Shown here piece by piece: positions 18,362-27,352 of a DNA stretch of 42,911 nt (its first letter is position 1; the number at the start of each line of letters is the position of its first letter). The stretch lies in the NCBI GenBank assembly GCA_028097405.1, contig JAOHEK010000025.1:1-42911 (forward strand), given 5' to 3'. Origin of the DNA: Paracoccaceae bacterium (GTDB lineage Bacteria; Pseudomonadota; Alphaproteobacteria; Rhodobacterales; Rhodobacteraceae). The notes below the pieces were generated by a model. The model was not told where the DNA came from. It saw only the letters and a program-made list of their open reading frames with translations, and did not search any database. The position numbers were made by a program, and so were the translations under genes.

Positions 18362-19561
18362 TCAGGCTTTTTCAGCGATTACTTTTGCGGCCTTCACGAC
18401 GCCACCGCTGGCGTGGGGGATGTCGACGGCGATCAAACCGGCTTCGATCGTGGCGAGCGCGCCAAGGATCATTTGTGCATTTACATGACCCATATGCCCC
18501 AGACGAAAGAAGTTATGCCATTCTGGCGCGCCGGGTTCCGCCATGCCAAGTCCGATGCCAAGGGTCAGTCCGGCTTTGGTTTCGCACCAGTCGCGCAGGG
18601 CGGACGCCTTGTCTGATCCGACACGGAGCGCGGTTACGGAATGGGACCGGATCGCGGGATCAACGGCGTTGACTTCAAGCGGGCCATCCGAGCCCCAGTG
18701 ATCAAAGGCGGCCCAGATCGCTTCTGCTAACGTGGCGTGTCGCACCCAGACGGCCTCGATGGTTTCTTCTTTGATCATCTTTAGAGCTTCGCGAAGTCCG
18801 TAAAGGTGATGGGTTGGCGCGGTGCCTGCAAAGTATTCATAGAACATGGCCGGGTTCGCGCGCGGGCGCCAATCCCAGTAGTGGCTGACGCGGCTAATGG
18901 CTTCACGGGCGGCGTCGGCTTTGTCGTTGAAGAACACAAACCCCATGCCGGGCGGGGTCATCAGGCCTTTTTGCGATCCTGCCACCATGACGTCGACTCC
19001 CCAATCGTCCATCTCGAAGCGGTCACACCCCAAGGACGCCATGCAATCGGCCATCAAAAGTGCCGAGTGCCCAGTGGCATCGATCGTGCGGCGCAAGGCG
19101 GCAATGTCGTTGCGGATGCCTGTCGATGTGTCGGTGTGGACGGCAAGCACGGCTTTGAATTTCCCCGCATCGTCGGCGCGAAGGCGAGCTTCAATTGCCG
19201 CAAGATCGTTTGTGTCGCGCTTGCCGAAATCAATCAGCTCGACCTTAATCCCCAACCGGTTGGCCATTTCGGCCCAGCCGTGGGCAAATCGCCCGGTGGC
19301 AGGCACGAGGACGGTTTCGCCGGGATTGATGGTGTTGGCCAGAGCGGCTTCCCATGTGCCGTGACCGTTTACAATATAGATCGCCGCGTTGTGTTTCGTG
19401 CGGGCGACGTATTTGAGGCCGGTGATCAGTTCGGGCATCATTTCGATCAATTCGCCCGCATAAATATTGGGGGCAGCGCGATGCATGGCCTGTAAGACCC
19501 GCGCGGGCATCACCGATGGGCCGGGGATGGCAAGATAGGTTAGGCCGTTTGCAAGGGTCAT
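18362..19561 (-). CDS. Class V aminotransferase, serine/alanine-glyoxylate type
   Basis: This PLP enzyme of 399 residues resembles serine-glyoxylate and alanine-glyoxylate aminotransferases, which convert glyoxylate to glycine. AIPGPSVMPARVLQAM (11-26) is the family N-terminus, NGHGTWEAALANTI (65-78) the PLP-phosphate region, HTDTSTGIRNDI (142-153) a substrate and cofactor loop, and VAGSQKGLMTPPG holds the PLP Lys198. C-terminal FFRLGHMGHVN is also typical. GAAGGA lies 7 nt before the ATG. A perfect 7-bp palindrome sits just upstream of it. The glyoxylate specificity is inferred from overall similarity; related enzymes use ureidoglycine or other amino donors. Confidence 0.87.
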   Translation of the reverse strand: MTLANGLTYLAIPGPSVMPARVLQAMHRAAPNIYAGELIEMMPELITGLKYVARTKHNAAIYIVNGHGTWEAALANTINPGETVLVPATGRFAHGWAEMANRLGIKVELIDFGKRDTNDLAAIEARLRADDAGKFKAVLAVHTDTSTGIRNDIAALRRTIDATGHSALLMADCMASLGCDRFEMDDWGVDVMVAGSQKGLMTPPGMGFVFFNDKADAAREAISRVSHYWDWRPRANPAMFYEYFAGTAPTHHLYGLREALKMIKEETIEAVWVRHATLAEAIWAAFDHWGSDGPLEVNAVDPAIRSHSVTALRVGSDKASALRDWCETKAGLTLGIGLGMAEPGAPEWHNFFRLGHMGHVNAQMILGALATIEAGLIAVDIPHASGGVVKAAKVIAEKA

Positions 19562-19576
19562 GGGGTTGTCCTTCGT

Positions 19577-19591
19577 ATCGTTTGAAACGAT
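19577..19591. promoter_or_regulatory. Palindrome ATCGTTT-G-AAACGAT upstream of the class V aminotransferase
   Basis: This is a perfect 7-bp inverted repeat around one central base, ending 16 nt before the aminotransferase start codon and directly next to its ribosome binding site. The position, in the gap between two divergent genes (aminotransferase and ABC exporter, 123 bp), suits an operator for a dimeric repressor. No regulator gene is adjacent. The identity of the binding protein is unknown. Confidence 0.45.
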
Positions 19592-19684
19592 TAGGCGGCT
19601 GAGGCCACGGCGTCAACGGCACTGCTTGTCACGCGGCGCGCATCGGGTTAGCTGTGGCGCAACAGGCGGCCCGGAAAGCAGGAC

Positions 19685-21466
19685 GTGAGCAAAGAACCCC
19701 ACCTATCAGAATCGCCGGATAGCGCCGTCAGCAATCGCGTGTTGATCCGCTGGGTTTGGCACGATTACCTTAAAAAGCACTGGCGGAAAGTTGGTGCGGC
19801 TTTGGTTCTGATGGCCATCGAAGGTTCGATGTTGGGGGCGCTTAGCTATATTGTTCAGCCGATGTTTGACACCGTGTTTATCGCGGGTAATCGCGGAGCT
19901 TTGTGGTGGGTTGCAGGGGCGATTGCGGCGATTTTCCTTGTTCGAGCTGCGTCGGATTTCGGCCATCGGGTATTGATGTTCGGCGTCGGTCTTTCAGTGA
20001 TTACGCAGATGCAATCGCGCATGGTAGAGCATTTGCTGACGCTGGATAGCGCGTTTTTCAACACGAATTCGCCGGGGACGTTGATTGAACGGGTCAGAGG
20101 CGACACGACGATAGCGAACCAAATCTGGATGCAGGTTTTGGGCACGGCGTGGCGTGAATTAGTGACGGTGATCGCGCTGTTGGCTGTCGCGATTTCGGTC
20201 GATTGGCGTTGGACCCTGATTGCCGTGGCGGGCGTGCCAGTTCTGATTGGCCCTATTTTGATCATGCAGCGGTATGTGCGCAAGAAAGCCCGCGCCGCCC
20301 GCGAGGGGGCCGCGCTTTTATCGACCCGGCTGGATGAGATTTTTCATGGCGTGAACACCATCAAGTTGAACAATGCCGAAGCCCACGAAAATCGCCGATT
20401 TGGTGCGACCGTCGAAGCCTATTTCGGACAAGAAATGAAGGCGCGGATCGGCGGGGCGGGCATTCCCTCGACGATGGATGTTGTGGCGGCGATCGGATTT
20501 GGAGGGGTCGTGCTTTTTGGTGGGGCCGAGATCATCGACGGTAAAAAATCTGTTGGCGAGTTTATGTCGTTCTTCACGGCCATCGCCTTGTTGTTCGAGC
20601 CAATGCGCCGATTGGCGCGTGTTTCGGCGGCCTGGCAAACCGCGCGGGCAAGCCTTGAGCGCATTCTCAAAATCTTTGATGAACAGCCCAGCATTCAATC
20701 GCCGCCCAAGGCGTTGGCCTTGCCTGATGATCCGCGTGCCGCTGATGTGCGGTTCGATGACGTCGTGGTCCGCTATCAAGATGAGCCCGCGCTGCGTGGA
20801 CTAAGTTTTACGGCCAAGGCCGGTGAGATGACGGCTTTCGTTGGGGCATCGGGGGCGGGAAAGTCAACGATTTTCACCTGCTTGACGCGGCTTGTTGATG
20901 CGTCAAGCGGCGAAGTCACTGTCGGTGGTGTCGCCACAACGCAGTTGGACCTGGCGGACCTGCGGCAGTTGTTTTCGGTGGTGACCCAAGACGCGCCGAT
21001 GTTCGATGAAAGCTTGGCAGATAATATTCGTTTGGCAGAACAGGATGTCAGCGACGCACGCATCGTGTCGGCGCTAGAGGCGGCAAATCTGACGGATTTT
21101 GTCGCTGGGGCACCGCAAGGATTGGAAACGCCCGCGGGGCCGCGTGGATCGCAATTGTCGGGCGGTCAGCGCCAGCGGGTGGCCATTGCGCGCGCCTTGT
21201 TGCGGGATGCGCCGATCTTGTTGCTGGACGAGGCGACATCGGCCTTGGACGCCGAGAGTGAGGCCCATGTGCAAGAGGCCTTGGAGCGGTTTTCCAAGGA
21301 CCGCACGACATTGGTCATTGCCCATCGTTTGTCGACGATCCGGCGCGCGGATCGCATCGTGGTACTGGATCGTGGTCGGGTTGTGGACGAAGGTAGCCAT
21401 GACGAACTGTTGAAGCGGGACGGCGTTTACGCGCGGTTGTATGCCTTGCAGTTCAGCGAAGATTGA
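19685..21466 (+). CDS. ABC transporter, fused permease and ATPase (MsbA-like exporter)
   Basis: This is a half-transporter of 593 residues that should act as a homodimer in the inner membrane. The N-terminal 320 residues hold six transmembrane helices (type 1 exporter fold). The ATPase domain has Walker A GASGAGKST (near 387), the Q-loop VTQDAPMFDE, signature LSGGQRQRV (near 490), Walker B ILLLDEATSALD (near 511) and the switch His in IAHRLST. The layout is that of MsbA and other lipid or drug exporters; the substrate is unknown. The start is GTG at 19685. The next gene on the right is convergent, ending 18 nt away, so the exporter is probably monocistronic. Confidence 0.93.
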   Translation: MSKEPHLSESPDSAVSNRVLIRWVWHDYLKKHWRKVGAALVLMAIEGSMLGALSYIVQPMFDTVFIAGNRGALWWVAGAIAAIFLVRAASDFGHRVLMFGVGLSVITQMQSRMVEHLLTLDSAFFNTNSPGTLIERVRGDTTIANQIWMQVLGTAWRELVTVIALLAVAISVDWRWTLIAVAGVPVLIGPILIMQRYVRKKARAAREGAALLSTRLDEIFHGVNTIKLNNAEAHENRRFGATVEAYFGQEMKARIGGAGIPSTMDVVAAIGFGGVVLFGGAEIIDGKKSVGEFMSFFTAIALLFEPMRRLARVSAAWQTARASLERILKIFDEQPSIQSPPKALALPDDPRAADVRFDDVVVRYQDEPALRGLSFTAKAGEMTAFVGASGAGKSTIFTCLTRLVDASSGEVTVGGVATTQLDLADLRQLFSVVTQDAPMFDESLADNIRLAEQDVSDARIVSALEAANLTDFVAGAPQGLETPAGPRGSQLSGGQRQRVAIARALLRDAPILLLDEATSALDAESEAHVQEALERFSKDRTTLVIAHRLSTIRRADRIVVLDRGRVVDEGSHDELLKRDGVYARLYALQFSED

Positions 21467-21483
21467 TCAGTCTGAGTTGCCCG

Positions 21484-22182
21484 CTATTTTCGCGGTGATT
21501 TACCCTCGTAAGCTGCGATGAGCGCTTCGGGCGGTGTGCCCAGACGATATCGTGCCAAAGTGACGAGGTTTTTGCAGCTTCGGCGCAACCAGCCGTCTTT
21601 TTGGTATCGGGCAGCCGAGGTGCGTGCATCCGCCATGAGAGGTACAAGTTTGCCTTTGAGGTTTTGCGCAAGAGCGACGTCTTCCATCAAGGGCAGGGTT
21701 GGATAGCCGCCCAGCTGTTCCAAAAGGTCGCGATGGATCAAAAGGCCTTGATCCCCGTAAGGCAGGCCCAGCAGACCCGCGCGCAGGTTGGCCCCTTTGG
21801 CTACAAGTTTGGGCATAAACCCTTCGGCGCGAAACCTTAGATGGAACCAGCCCGCTTTATCCCGGTGGTGGGTGATGTGGTGAAGGGCGGGTTTTGTCCA
21901 GTCGTCGGACAGGTGGGTGTCGGCGTGCAGAATCAAAAGCCATGGTGTCTTTGCGGCGGCAATGCCCCGCGCGATCTGACCGCCACGTCCTTTGGGGCCG
22001 GTGATAAATGTGGCACCCAATTCGCGGGCCACGTTTGCGATGTCGTCGGTTGAACCGCCATCCGAGATCACAAGCGTTGCAATCAAGCCATCCGTAACGC
22101 CGCATAGCAACGCGTTCGTTGTCGCGGGCAATTGGCTCGCGGCATTCAGTGTGGGAATGATGACAGTGAGTGGGGCGGTCAT
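21484..22182 (-). CDS. Family 2 glycosyltransferase (TIGR04283-like)
   Basis: This is a cytoplasmic GT-A glycosyltransferase of 232 residues. It opens with LTVIIPTLNAASQLPAT and VISDGGSTDDI, the nucleotide-binding motif of family GT2. ILHADTHLSDDW is the DxD region, and PYGDQGLLIHRDLLEQLGGYPTLPLMEDVAL matches the TIGR04283 group, annotated as rSAM/selenodomain-associated transferase 2. Partners normally found with that group (the companion transferase or a radical SAM gene) are not seen here. It is convergent with the ABC exporter and divergent from ygfZ (58-bp gap, shared promoter region). Confidence 0.87.
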   Translation of the reverse strand: MTAPLTVIIPTLNAASQLPATTNALLCGVTDGLIATLVISDGGSTDDIANVARELGATFITGPKGRGGQIARGIAAAKTPWLLILHADTHLSDDWTKPALHHITHHRDKAGWFHLRFRAEGFMPKLVAKGANLRAGLLGLPYGDQGLLIHRDLLEQLGGYPTLPLMEDVALAQNLKGKLVPLMADARTSAARYQKDGWLRRSCKNLVTLARYRLGTPPEALIAAYEGKSPRK

Positions 22183-22240
22183 GGGTGCATCGCGTGACGT
22201 CTGGCCCTATATAGACCTTGGACCATTGGGGATGCCAGTC

Positions 22241-22984
22241 ATGAGCGCGCGTAATGTTTTTTCGATCACCGGCAACGACCGGGTGGATTTTCTGCAAAAC
22301 CTTGTCACCAACGATGTGGGCGGGTTGAAACACGGCTTGGTCTGGACGGCGTTGTTATCGCCGCAAGGCAAATACTTGGCAGATTTCTTTCTGGTTCCGG
22401 CAGAGGATGCGATCTGGTTGGATGTGGCGGAACCTTTGGCGGCTGGACTGGTTCAGCGATTGTCGATGTATAAGTTGCGGGCTGATGTTCAGATCGAGGC
22501 ATTGGATGTGATTGTGGCGCAAGGGTTGGGCGATGTGCCCGAAGGGGCCTTTGCCGATCCGCGCGATGTGTCTTTGGGCTGGCGCGCTTATGATGGGCGT
22601 TCGGGCGAGGTGGCCGAGTTTGACGATCTTCGGATTGCAGCGGGCGTGCCGGAAAGCGGTGTGGAGTTGATCCCGAATGAGAGTTTTCCCTTAGAGGTTT
22701 GTTTCGAGCGCTTCCATGGCGTGGATTTCAAAAAGGGCTGTTATGTGGGGCAGGAAGTGACCGCGCGCATGAAGCACAAGACCGAACTGCGTAAAGGGTT
22801 GGCGCAGGTTCGCCTTGAGGGTGTTGCGCCGGTTGGAACAGAAATCGTGAACGGAGCGGGCAAGGTGGCAGGCACGCTTTATTCGCAAAGTGATGGTTTG
22901 GGATTGGCGCATCTGAGGTTCGACCGTGTGGATGACGCCATGCAGGCCAAAGACGCGCGGGTATTTCTGGCCGACGAAAAATAA
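22241..22984 (+). CDS. ygfZ: YgfZ/GcvT-fold folate-binding protein
   Basis: This protein of 247 residues is related to the T-protein of glycine cleavage. YgfZ binds tetrahydrofolate and helps maintain certain Fe-S enzymes. FLQNLVTNDV lies near the N-terminus, and the diagnostic KGCYVGQE with its conserved Cys lies near residues 165-172. ATG 22241 was chosen since TTGGGG lies about 8 nt upstream and the protein then starts MSARNVFSITG as in relatives. Upstream in-frame ATGs (22181, 22232) overlap the divergent glycosyltransferase start region. The GntR-oxalate block follows on the same strand. Confidence 0.9.
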   Translation: MSARNVFSITGNDRVDFLQNLVTNDVGGLKHGLVWTALLSPQGKYLADFFLVPAEDAIWLDVAEPLAAGLVQRLSMYKLRADVQIEALDVIVAQGLGDVPEGAFADPRDVSLGWRAYDGRSGEVAEFDDLRIAAGVPESGVELIPNESFPLEVCFERFHGVDFKKGCYVGQEVTARMKHKTELRKGLAQVRLEGVAPVGTEIVNGAGKVAGTLYSQSDGLGLAHLRFDRVDDAMQAKDARVFLADEK

Positions 22985-23013
22985 CTTAAATTTTGATTGC
23001 CGGGCGACGTCTC

Positions 23014-23062
23014 TTGTGTATGGTATACCACATGCAAGGGGATTTCGTACACAACCGTATAC
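23014..23062 (+). promoter_or_regulatory. Likely GntR operator region (TGGTATACCA palindrome plus second GTATAC)
   Basis: TGGTATACCA at 23021-23030 is a perfect 10-bp palindrome. It sits in a 24-bp quasi-palindrome (TTGTGTATGGTA against TACCACATGCAA, 9 of 12 positions symmetric). A second GTATAC core occurs at 23057-23062, about 34 nt on. Both lie in the 94-bp gap before the FadR-type gntR gene, where such regulators usually bind palindromes with GT-AC half-sites. Autoregulation and control of oxc-frc is a reasonable inference. No convincing -35/-10 pair could be fixed by eye. Confidence 0.6.
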
Positions 23063-23078
23063 CTCAGGCGTGCCGCTT

Positions 23079-23792
23079 ATGAAGCTGTCGCCGATCCCCT
23101 CGACTGTGACCTTGAAAGATCATGCCTACGACATGCTCAAGGGTGCGATAACCGAGATGGATATCTATCACGAGGGTGTCGATCTGCGGCTGGACGAACG
23201 TAAAATGTCCGATCAGTTGGGCATTTCACGCACCCCCCTTCGCGAGGCGATTGCGCGGCTGGAACGCGACGGATTGGTGCGGGTTGAACCACGCAAGGGC
23301 GTTTATGTTCAGCGCAAAAGCCTGACCGAAATTTTGGAAATGATCGTCGCTTGGGCCGCCTTAGAAAGCATGGCGGCGCGGTTGGCGACGGAATTGGCCA
23401 GTGACGCCGAAATTGCGAGCCTGCGCACGATCGCGGCTAAATATAACAAGTCGGAACTGGCGACGCAGATTTCGGAATATTCGGATGACAACATCCGGTT
23501 TCATCAGCGCATTTTGGAGATCTCGCAGTGCGCCTTGTTGAAAGATTTGGCCGACGGATTGTTTCTGCATATGCAGGCCGTGCGTCTGCGCGCGATGAAG
23601 GAAGGCGACCGGGTCCAACGCTCGGTGGTCGATCATGTTGAAATTATCGAAGCGTTAGAACGCCGTGACGCAGAAGCTGCCGAAAAACGGGTGCGCGAGC
23701 ATACGTTGCGGCTACATGAACACGTGCGCCGGACTTGGTCCAAACTTGAGATGGACCGGAGCAAGGAAACCGACGCCGCTGCTGCGTTATAG
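23079..23792 (+). CDS. GntR family transcriptional regulator (FCD/FadR subfamily)
   Basis: This is a DNA-binding regulator of 237 residues. The N-terminal winged helix-turn-helix spans about 12-75: [20 protein letters not shown] is the GntR recognition motif, followed by [17 protein letters not shown]. The C-terminal all-helical FCD effector domain covers about 80-220, with metal-ligand-type residues in [12 protein letters not shown] and [11 protein letters not shown]. The start at ATG 23079 follows a region with palindromes. It is 38 nt upstream of oxc on the same strand, so it most likely senses oxalate, a CoA ester or a related acid and controls the block. The effector is not identified by sequence. 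Confidence 0.9.
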   Translation: MKLSPIPSTVTLKDHAYDMLKGAITEMDIYHEGVDLRLDERKMSDQLGISRTPLREAIARLERDGLVRVEPRKGVYVQRKSLTEILEMIVAWAALESMAARLATELASDAEIASLRTIAAKYNKSELATQISEYSDDNIRFHQRILEISQCALLKDLADGLFLHMQAVRLRAMKEGDRVQRSVVDHVEIIEALERRDAEAAEKRVREHTLRLHEHVRRTWSKLEMDRSKETDAAAAL

Positions 23793-23830
23793 AAAAAGGC
23801 CGGAAACACGGTCTAACTGGGAGGAAGACG

Positions 23831-25600
23831 ATGGGTGTTGAGAATAAAGCGGAACTGATGGCGCGGGCAGAAACCGCGCCCGAGACGCTGACGGATGGGT
23901 TTCACCTGTTGATCGATGCGCTAAAGTTGAACGGCGTCGAGACGATTTATAACGTACCGGGCATTCCGATCACCGATTTGGGCCGCTATGCGCAGGCGCA
24001 AGGCTTGCGGGTTTTGTCGTTTCGTCACGAACAGCACGCAGGCTATGCGGCGGCAGCGGCTGGGTTTCTGACCAAGAAGCCGGGTGTTTGCATGACAGTG
24101 TCGGCTCCGGGATTTTTGAATGGCCTCACGGCCTTGGCCCATGCGACGACGAATTGCTGGCCGATGATCCTGATTTCCGGATCGAGTGAACGCGAGATCG
24201 TGGATTTGCAGCGCGGCGATTACGAAGAAATGGACCAATTGGCGATTGCCCGGCCTCATGCGAAGGCGTCCTACCGTATTCTCCATGCCGAGGATATCGG
24301 CTTGGGCGTGGCGCGCGCGGTTCGTGCGTCGTTGAGCGGGCGTCCGGGTGGCGTTTATCTGGATGTTCCGGGCGAGCTGTTGGGCCAAGTGATGGATGCC
24401 GCCGAAGGGCAGAAATCTTTGATCAAAGTGGTCGAACCGAATCCGGCAGCCTTTCCGGGGCCAGACGCGGTATCGCGGGCAGTGGATGTCTTAAAGTCGG
24501 CAAAGAAGCCCTTGATTATCATCGGAAAAGGCGCGGCTTATGCGCAGTGCGATGATACGGTGCGCGACTTGGTCGAGACGCTTGGTTTCCCGTATTTGCC
24601 GATGTCGATGGCCAAGGGGCTACTGCCGGACGTGCATCCATTGTGCGCTTCGGCGGCGCGGTCGCTAGTGTTGAAAGAGGCTGATTGCGTGTTCCTGATC
24701 GGGGCGCGGTTGAACTGGCTTTTGTCACACGGGAAAGGCAAAGCTTGGGGCGAACCGGGGACGAAGAATTTCGTACAGATCGACATCGAACCAACCGAGA
24801 TGGATTCGAACCAAGGCATCGCTGCCCCGTTGATCGGCGATATCGAAAGCTGCGCGACAGCACTTTTGGACGCGATTGGCTCGGATTGGCAAAAGCCCGA
24901 CGAAAGCTGGACGGGCGCTGTGCGCGAAAAGGTTGAAGGCAATGTGGCCCGGATGGCGCCGCGATTGCAGAACAACAATTCACCCATGGATTACCACGGC
25001 GCTTTGGGCGTGGTGAAACAAGTGATGGCTGATCATCCCGATACAGTGCTGGTCAACGAAGGGGCGAATGCCTTGGACATGACACGTTCCATCGTTGATG
25101 TGCACAAACCGCGCAAACGTCTGGACGTGGGCACTTGGGGCATCATGGGCGTTGGCATGGGCAATGCGATTGCTGCAGCGGTGGAAACCGGCAATCAGGT
25201 TTTGGCCATTGAGGGCGACAGCGCCTTTGGTTTCTGTGGCATGGAGGTTGAAACCATCTGCCGCTATGACCTGCCGATCTGCATTGTGATCATGAACAAC
25301 AACGGCATCTATCGCGGCGATGGCGAAAACTGGTCGGGTGGCGAAGATCCTTCCACCACGGTTTTCGTGAAAGACGCGCGTTACGATATCATGATGACGG
25401 CTTTCGGTGGTGTTGGCGTGCATGTGACAAGCCCCGATGAGTTGAAACAAGCCATTGCGGAGGCCTTTGCCAGTGGCAAGCCTACGCTGATTAACGCCGT
25501 GATTGCGGAAGACGCTGGTAAAGAAAGCGGCAATATCGGTAACTTGAACCCTAGTTCGGTGGTGGCGCAGGCGCGCTATCCGCAGGCGAAAAAAATATAA
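23831..25600 (+). CDS. oxc: Oxalyl-CoA decarboxylase
   Basis: This is a thiamine-diphosphate enzyme that turns oxalyl-CoA into formyl-CoA and CO2, 589 residues. The N-terminal domain has the cofactor-activating Glu67 in [16 protein letters not shown], and the Oxc-typical DYEEMDQL (Tyr-Glu pair near the active site). The C-terminal ThDP site has [14 protein letters not shown] followed by [14 protein letters not shown]. NYxL-type features of acetolactate synthase are absent, and pairing with frc supports Oxc. GGGAGGAAG precedes the ATG. Codons and motifs are intact. It is the first enzyme gene after gntR. Confidence 0.95.
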   Translation: MGVENKAELMARAETAPETLTDGFHLLIDALKLNGVETIYNVPGIPITDLGRYAQAQGLRVLSFRHEQHAGYAAAAAGFLTKKPGVCMTVSAPGFLNGLTALAHATTNCWPMILISGSSEREIVDLQRGDYEEMDQLAIARPHAKASYRILHAEDIGLGVARAVRASLSGRPGGVYLDVPGELLGQVMDAAEGQKSLIKVVEPNPAAFPGPDAVSRAVDVLKSAKKPLIIIGKGAAYAQCDDTVRDLVETLGFPYLPMSMAKGLLPDVHPLCASAARSLVLKEADCVFLIGARLNWLLSHGKGKAWGEPGTKNFVQIDIEPTEMDSNQGIAAPLIGDIESCATALLDAIGSDWQKPDESWTGAVREKVEGNVARMAPRLQNNNSPMDYHGALGVVKQVMADHPDTVLVNEGANALDMTRSIVDVHKPRKRLDVGTWGIMGVGMGNAIAAAVETGNQVLAIEGDSAFGFCGMEVETICRYDLPICIVIMNNNGIYRGDGENWSGGEDPSTTVFVKDARYDIMMTAFGGVGVHVTSPDELKQAIAEAFASGKPTLINAVIAEDAGKESGNIGNLNPSSVVAQARYPQAKKI

Positions 25601-25619
25601 GCGTGTCGGAGAAAATAAG

Positions 25620-26894
25620 ATGAAAGCTCTTGAAGGTGTCAAAGTTCTGGACTTCACCCATGTCCAATCCGGTCCGACCTGCACTCAGTTGCTGGCGTGG
25701 TTCGGCGCCGATGTGATCAAGGTCGAACGTCCCGGTGTGGGCGATGCGACGCGCAAGCAATTGGTGGATGTGCCGGGGGCCGATAGCCTTTATTTTACCA
25801 TGCTGAACCACAACAAGCGCTCGATCGAGCTGAACTCGAAGAACGAGACCGGAAAAGCGGTTCTGACCCGGATGATCGAAGAATGTGACATCATGGTCGA
25901 GAACTTTGCGCCCGGTGCCTTGGACCGGATGGGGTTTTCGTGGGAGCGTATTCAGGAAATCAATCCGAAGATGATCTTGGCCTCGATCAAGGGATTTGGG
26001 CCAGGCAAGTATGAAGACTGCAAGGTCTATGAGAACGTCGCGCAATGCGCAGGTGGTTCGGCTTCGACGACCGGTTTCCGGGATGGTCCACCGATGGTCA
26101 CAGGCGCGCAGATCGGCGACAGTGGCACGGGGCTTCATTTGTGTCTGGGCATCGTGACGGCGCTGTATCAGCGTGAAAAATCTGGCCGTGGTCAGAAGGT
26201 TTCGGCGGCGATGCAGGATGGCGTTTTGAACCTAACGCGCGTGAAACTGCGCGACCAGCAGCGTTTGGCGGCTGGTCCGTTGAACGAATACAGTCAGTTT
26301 GGTGAAGGTGTGCCTTTTGGCGAAGCGACGCCGCGGGCGGGCAACGATTCGGGTGGCGGACAGCCGGGGCGCATTTTGAAGTGTAAGGGCTGGGAGACCG
26401 ATCCCGACGCGTACACCTATTTCATCACGCAGGCCGCGGTTTGGAAAAACGTCTGCGATGTGATCGGCAAGCCCGAATGGAAAGAGGCGCCGGGCTATGC
26501 GACGCCGCCCGAACGTCTGGACAAGCTGAACGAAATCTTTGAGGCGGCAGAAGAGTGGACCAAGACCAAAACGAAGTTCGAGGTCATGGACATCTGCAAC
26601 CCGTTGAACATTCCGGTTGGCCCAATCCTGTCGACCAAGGAATTGATGGAAGACGAAGGCCTGCGCGCCACCGGCACCATCGTCGATGTCGAACACCCTG
26701 TGCGCGGCACATATGTCACCGTCGGTTGCCCGATCAAACTGTCGGACAGCCCGGTTGATGTGGAACGCTCGCCTTTGTTGGGCGAACACACAATCGAGGT
26801 TCTGCGCGATGTGCTGGGCTATGACGGCGACGCTTTGGCCGAGGTGATTGCCTCGGGTGCCGTTGGCGAGCCGAACAAGGCGGCGGCGGAATGA
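25620..26894 (+). CDS. frc: Formyl-CoA transferase (class III CoA transferase)
   Basis: This enzyme moves CoA from formyl-CoA to oxalate, giving formate and oxalyl-CoA, so with Oxc it closes the oxalate cycle. It has 424 residues. [25 protein letters not shown] (Gln17 and the CoA-binding start), the catalytic Asp167 in [14 protein letters not shown], and the glycine loop NDSGGGQPG near 255-263 match formyl-CoA transferase, not a general CaiB. It follows oxc by 19 nt. The stop overlaps the next start as ATGA, so the downstream membrane protein is translationally coupled. Confidence 0.95.
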   Translation: MKALEGVKVLDFTHVQSGPTCTQLLAWFGADVIKVERPGVGDATRKQLVDVPGADSLYFTMLNHNKRSIELNSKNETGKAVLTRMIEECDIMVENFAPGALDRMGFSWERIQEINPKMILASIKGFGPGKYEDCKVYENVAQCAGGSASTTGFRDGPPMVTGAQIGDSGTGLHLCLGIVTALYQREKSGRGQKVSAAMQDGVLNLTRVKLRDQQRLAAGPLNEYSQFGEGVPFGEATPRAGNDSGGGQPGRILKCKGWETDPDAYTYFITQAAVWKNVCDVIGKPEWKEAPGYATPPERLDKLNEIFEAAEEWTKTKTKFEVMDICNPLNIPVGPILSTKELMEDEGLRATGTIVDVEHPVRGTYVTVGCPIKLSDSPVDVERSPLLGEHTIEVLRDVLGYDGDALAEVIASGAVGEPNKAAAE

Positions 26895-27352
26895 GTGACG
26901 AGGTTGTGCGGGTAAGGTACAAATTAAGATCGGGGATTTTCCTTTTGTCGGTCGTCGGGTTTTTCGGCGTTTGCGCTATTGTATTGGCAAGTGCAGCGCA
27001 AAAAAGCCGTGAACGAGACTCTACGCATCTGTGGATTCTGTCTGCGACTACAGCCGGGATCGCCGGCATTGGCGGTTTTGCTATGCTTAAAGAGCCTGGG
27101 GAAATCGTAATAGGTGACGGCGCGTTGGTTGCGCCTAAAAGCGCTATCAGATCAAAACGCGTTACCATCAGACTTTCTGACATTGTGGGGATAAGCATTG
27201 GTGACCTGGCAATGCAGCGGTTCCTTCAAGTGAATTATCCTGATGGAGAGCTTGTGATTGTGGAATCGGCCTTGCCAAATGGCATGGACGTAGAGGATGT
27301 GATTTTGGAAATTCAGAACGCGCAACGAAACGGTAAGGACATCATTTCATGA
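26891..27352 (+). CDS. Unknown two-helix membrane protein inside the oxalate operon
   Basis: This protein has 153 residues. Transmembrane segments are likely at about 13-33 ([20 protein letters not shown]) and 48-65 ([20 protein letters not shown]). A cytoplasmic tail of about 85 residues carries beta-rich text ([16 protein letters not shown], then [17 protein letters not shown]) reminiscent of bacterial PH-like domains; this is an impression. The start overlaps the frc stop and its stop overlaps the next start, both as ATGA, so it is locked into the operon on both sides. GC appears lower than in the neighbouring genes. No family is recognised. Confidence 0.75.
   Translation: MSDEVVRVRYKLRSGIFLLSVVGFFGVCAIVLASAAQKSRERDSTHLWILSATTAGIAGIGGFAMLKEPGEIVIGDGALVAPKSAIRSKRVTIRLSDIVGISIGDLAMQRFLQVNYPDGELVIVESALPNGMDVEDVILEIQNAQRNGKDIIS

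Noticed and set aside
18362..22984. A single glyoxylate operon including the class V aminotransferase, exporter and ygfZ
   Set aside because: The genes alternate in direction, so they cannot be one operon. Shared theme alone is not evidence.
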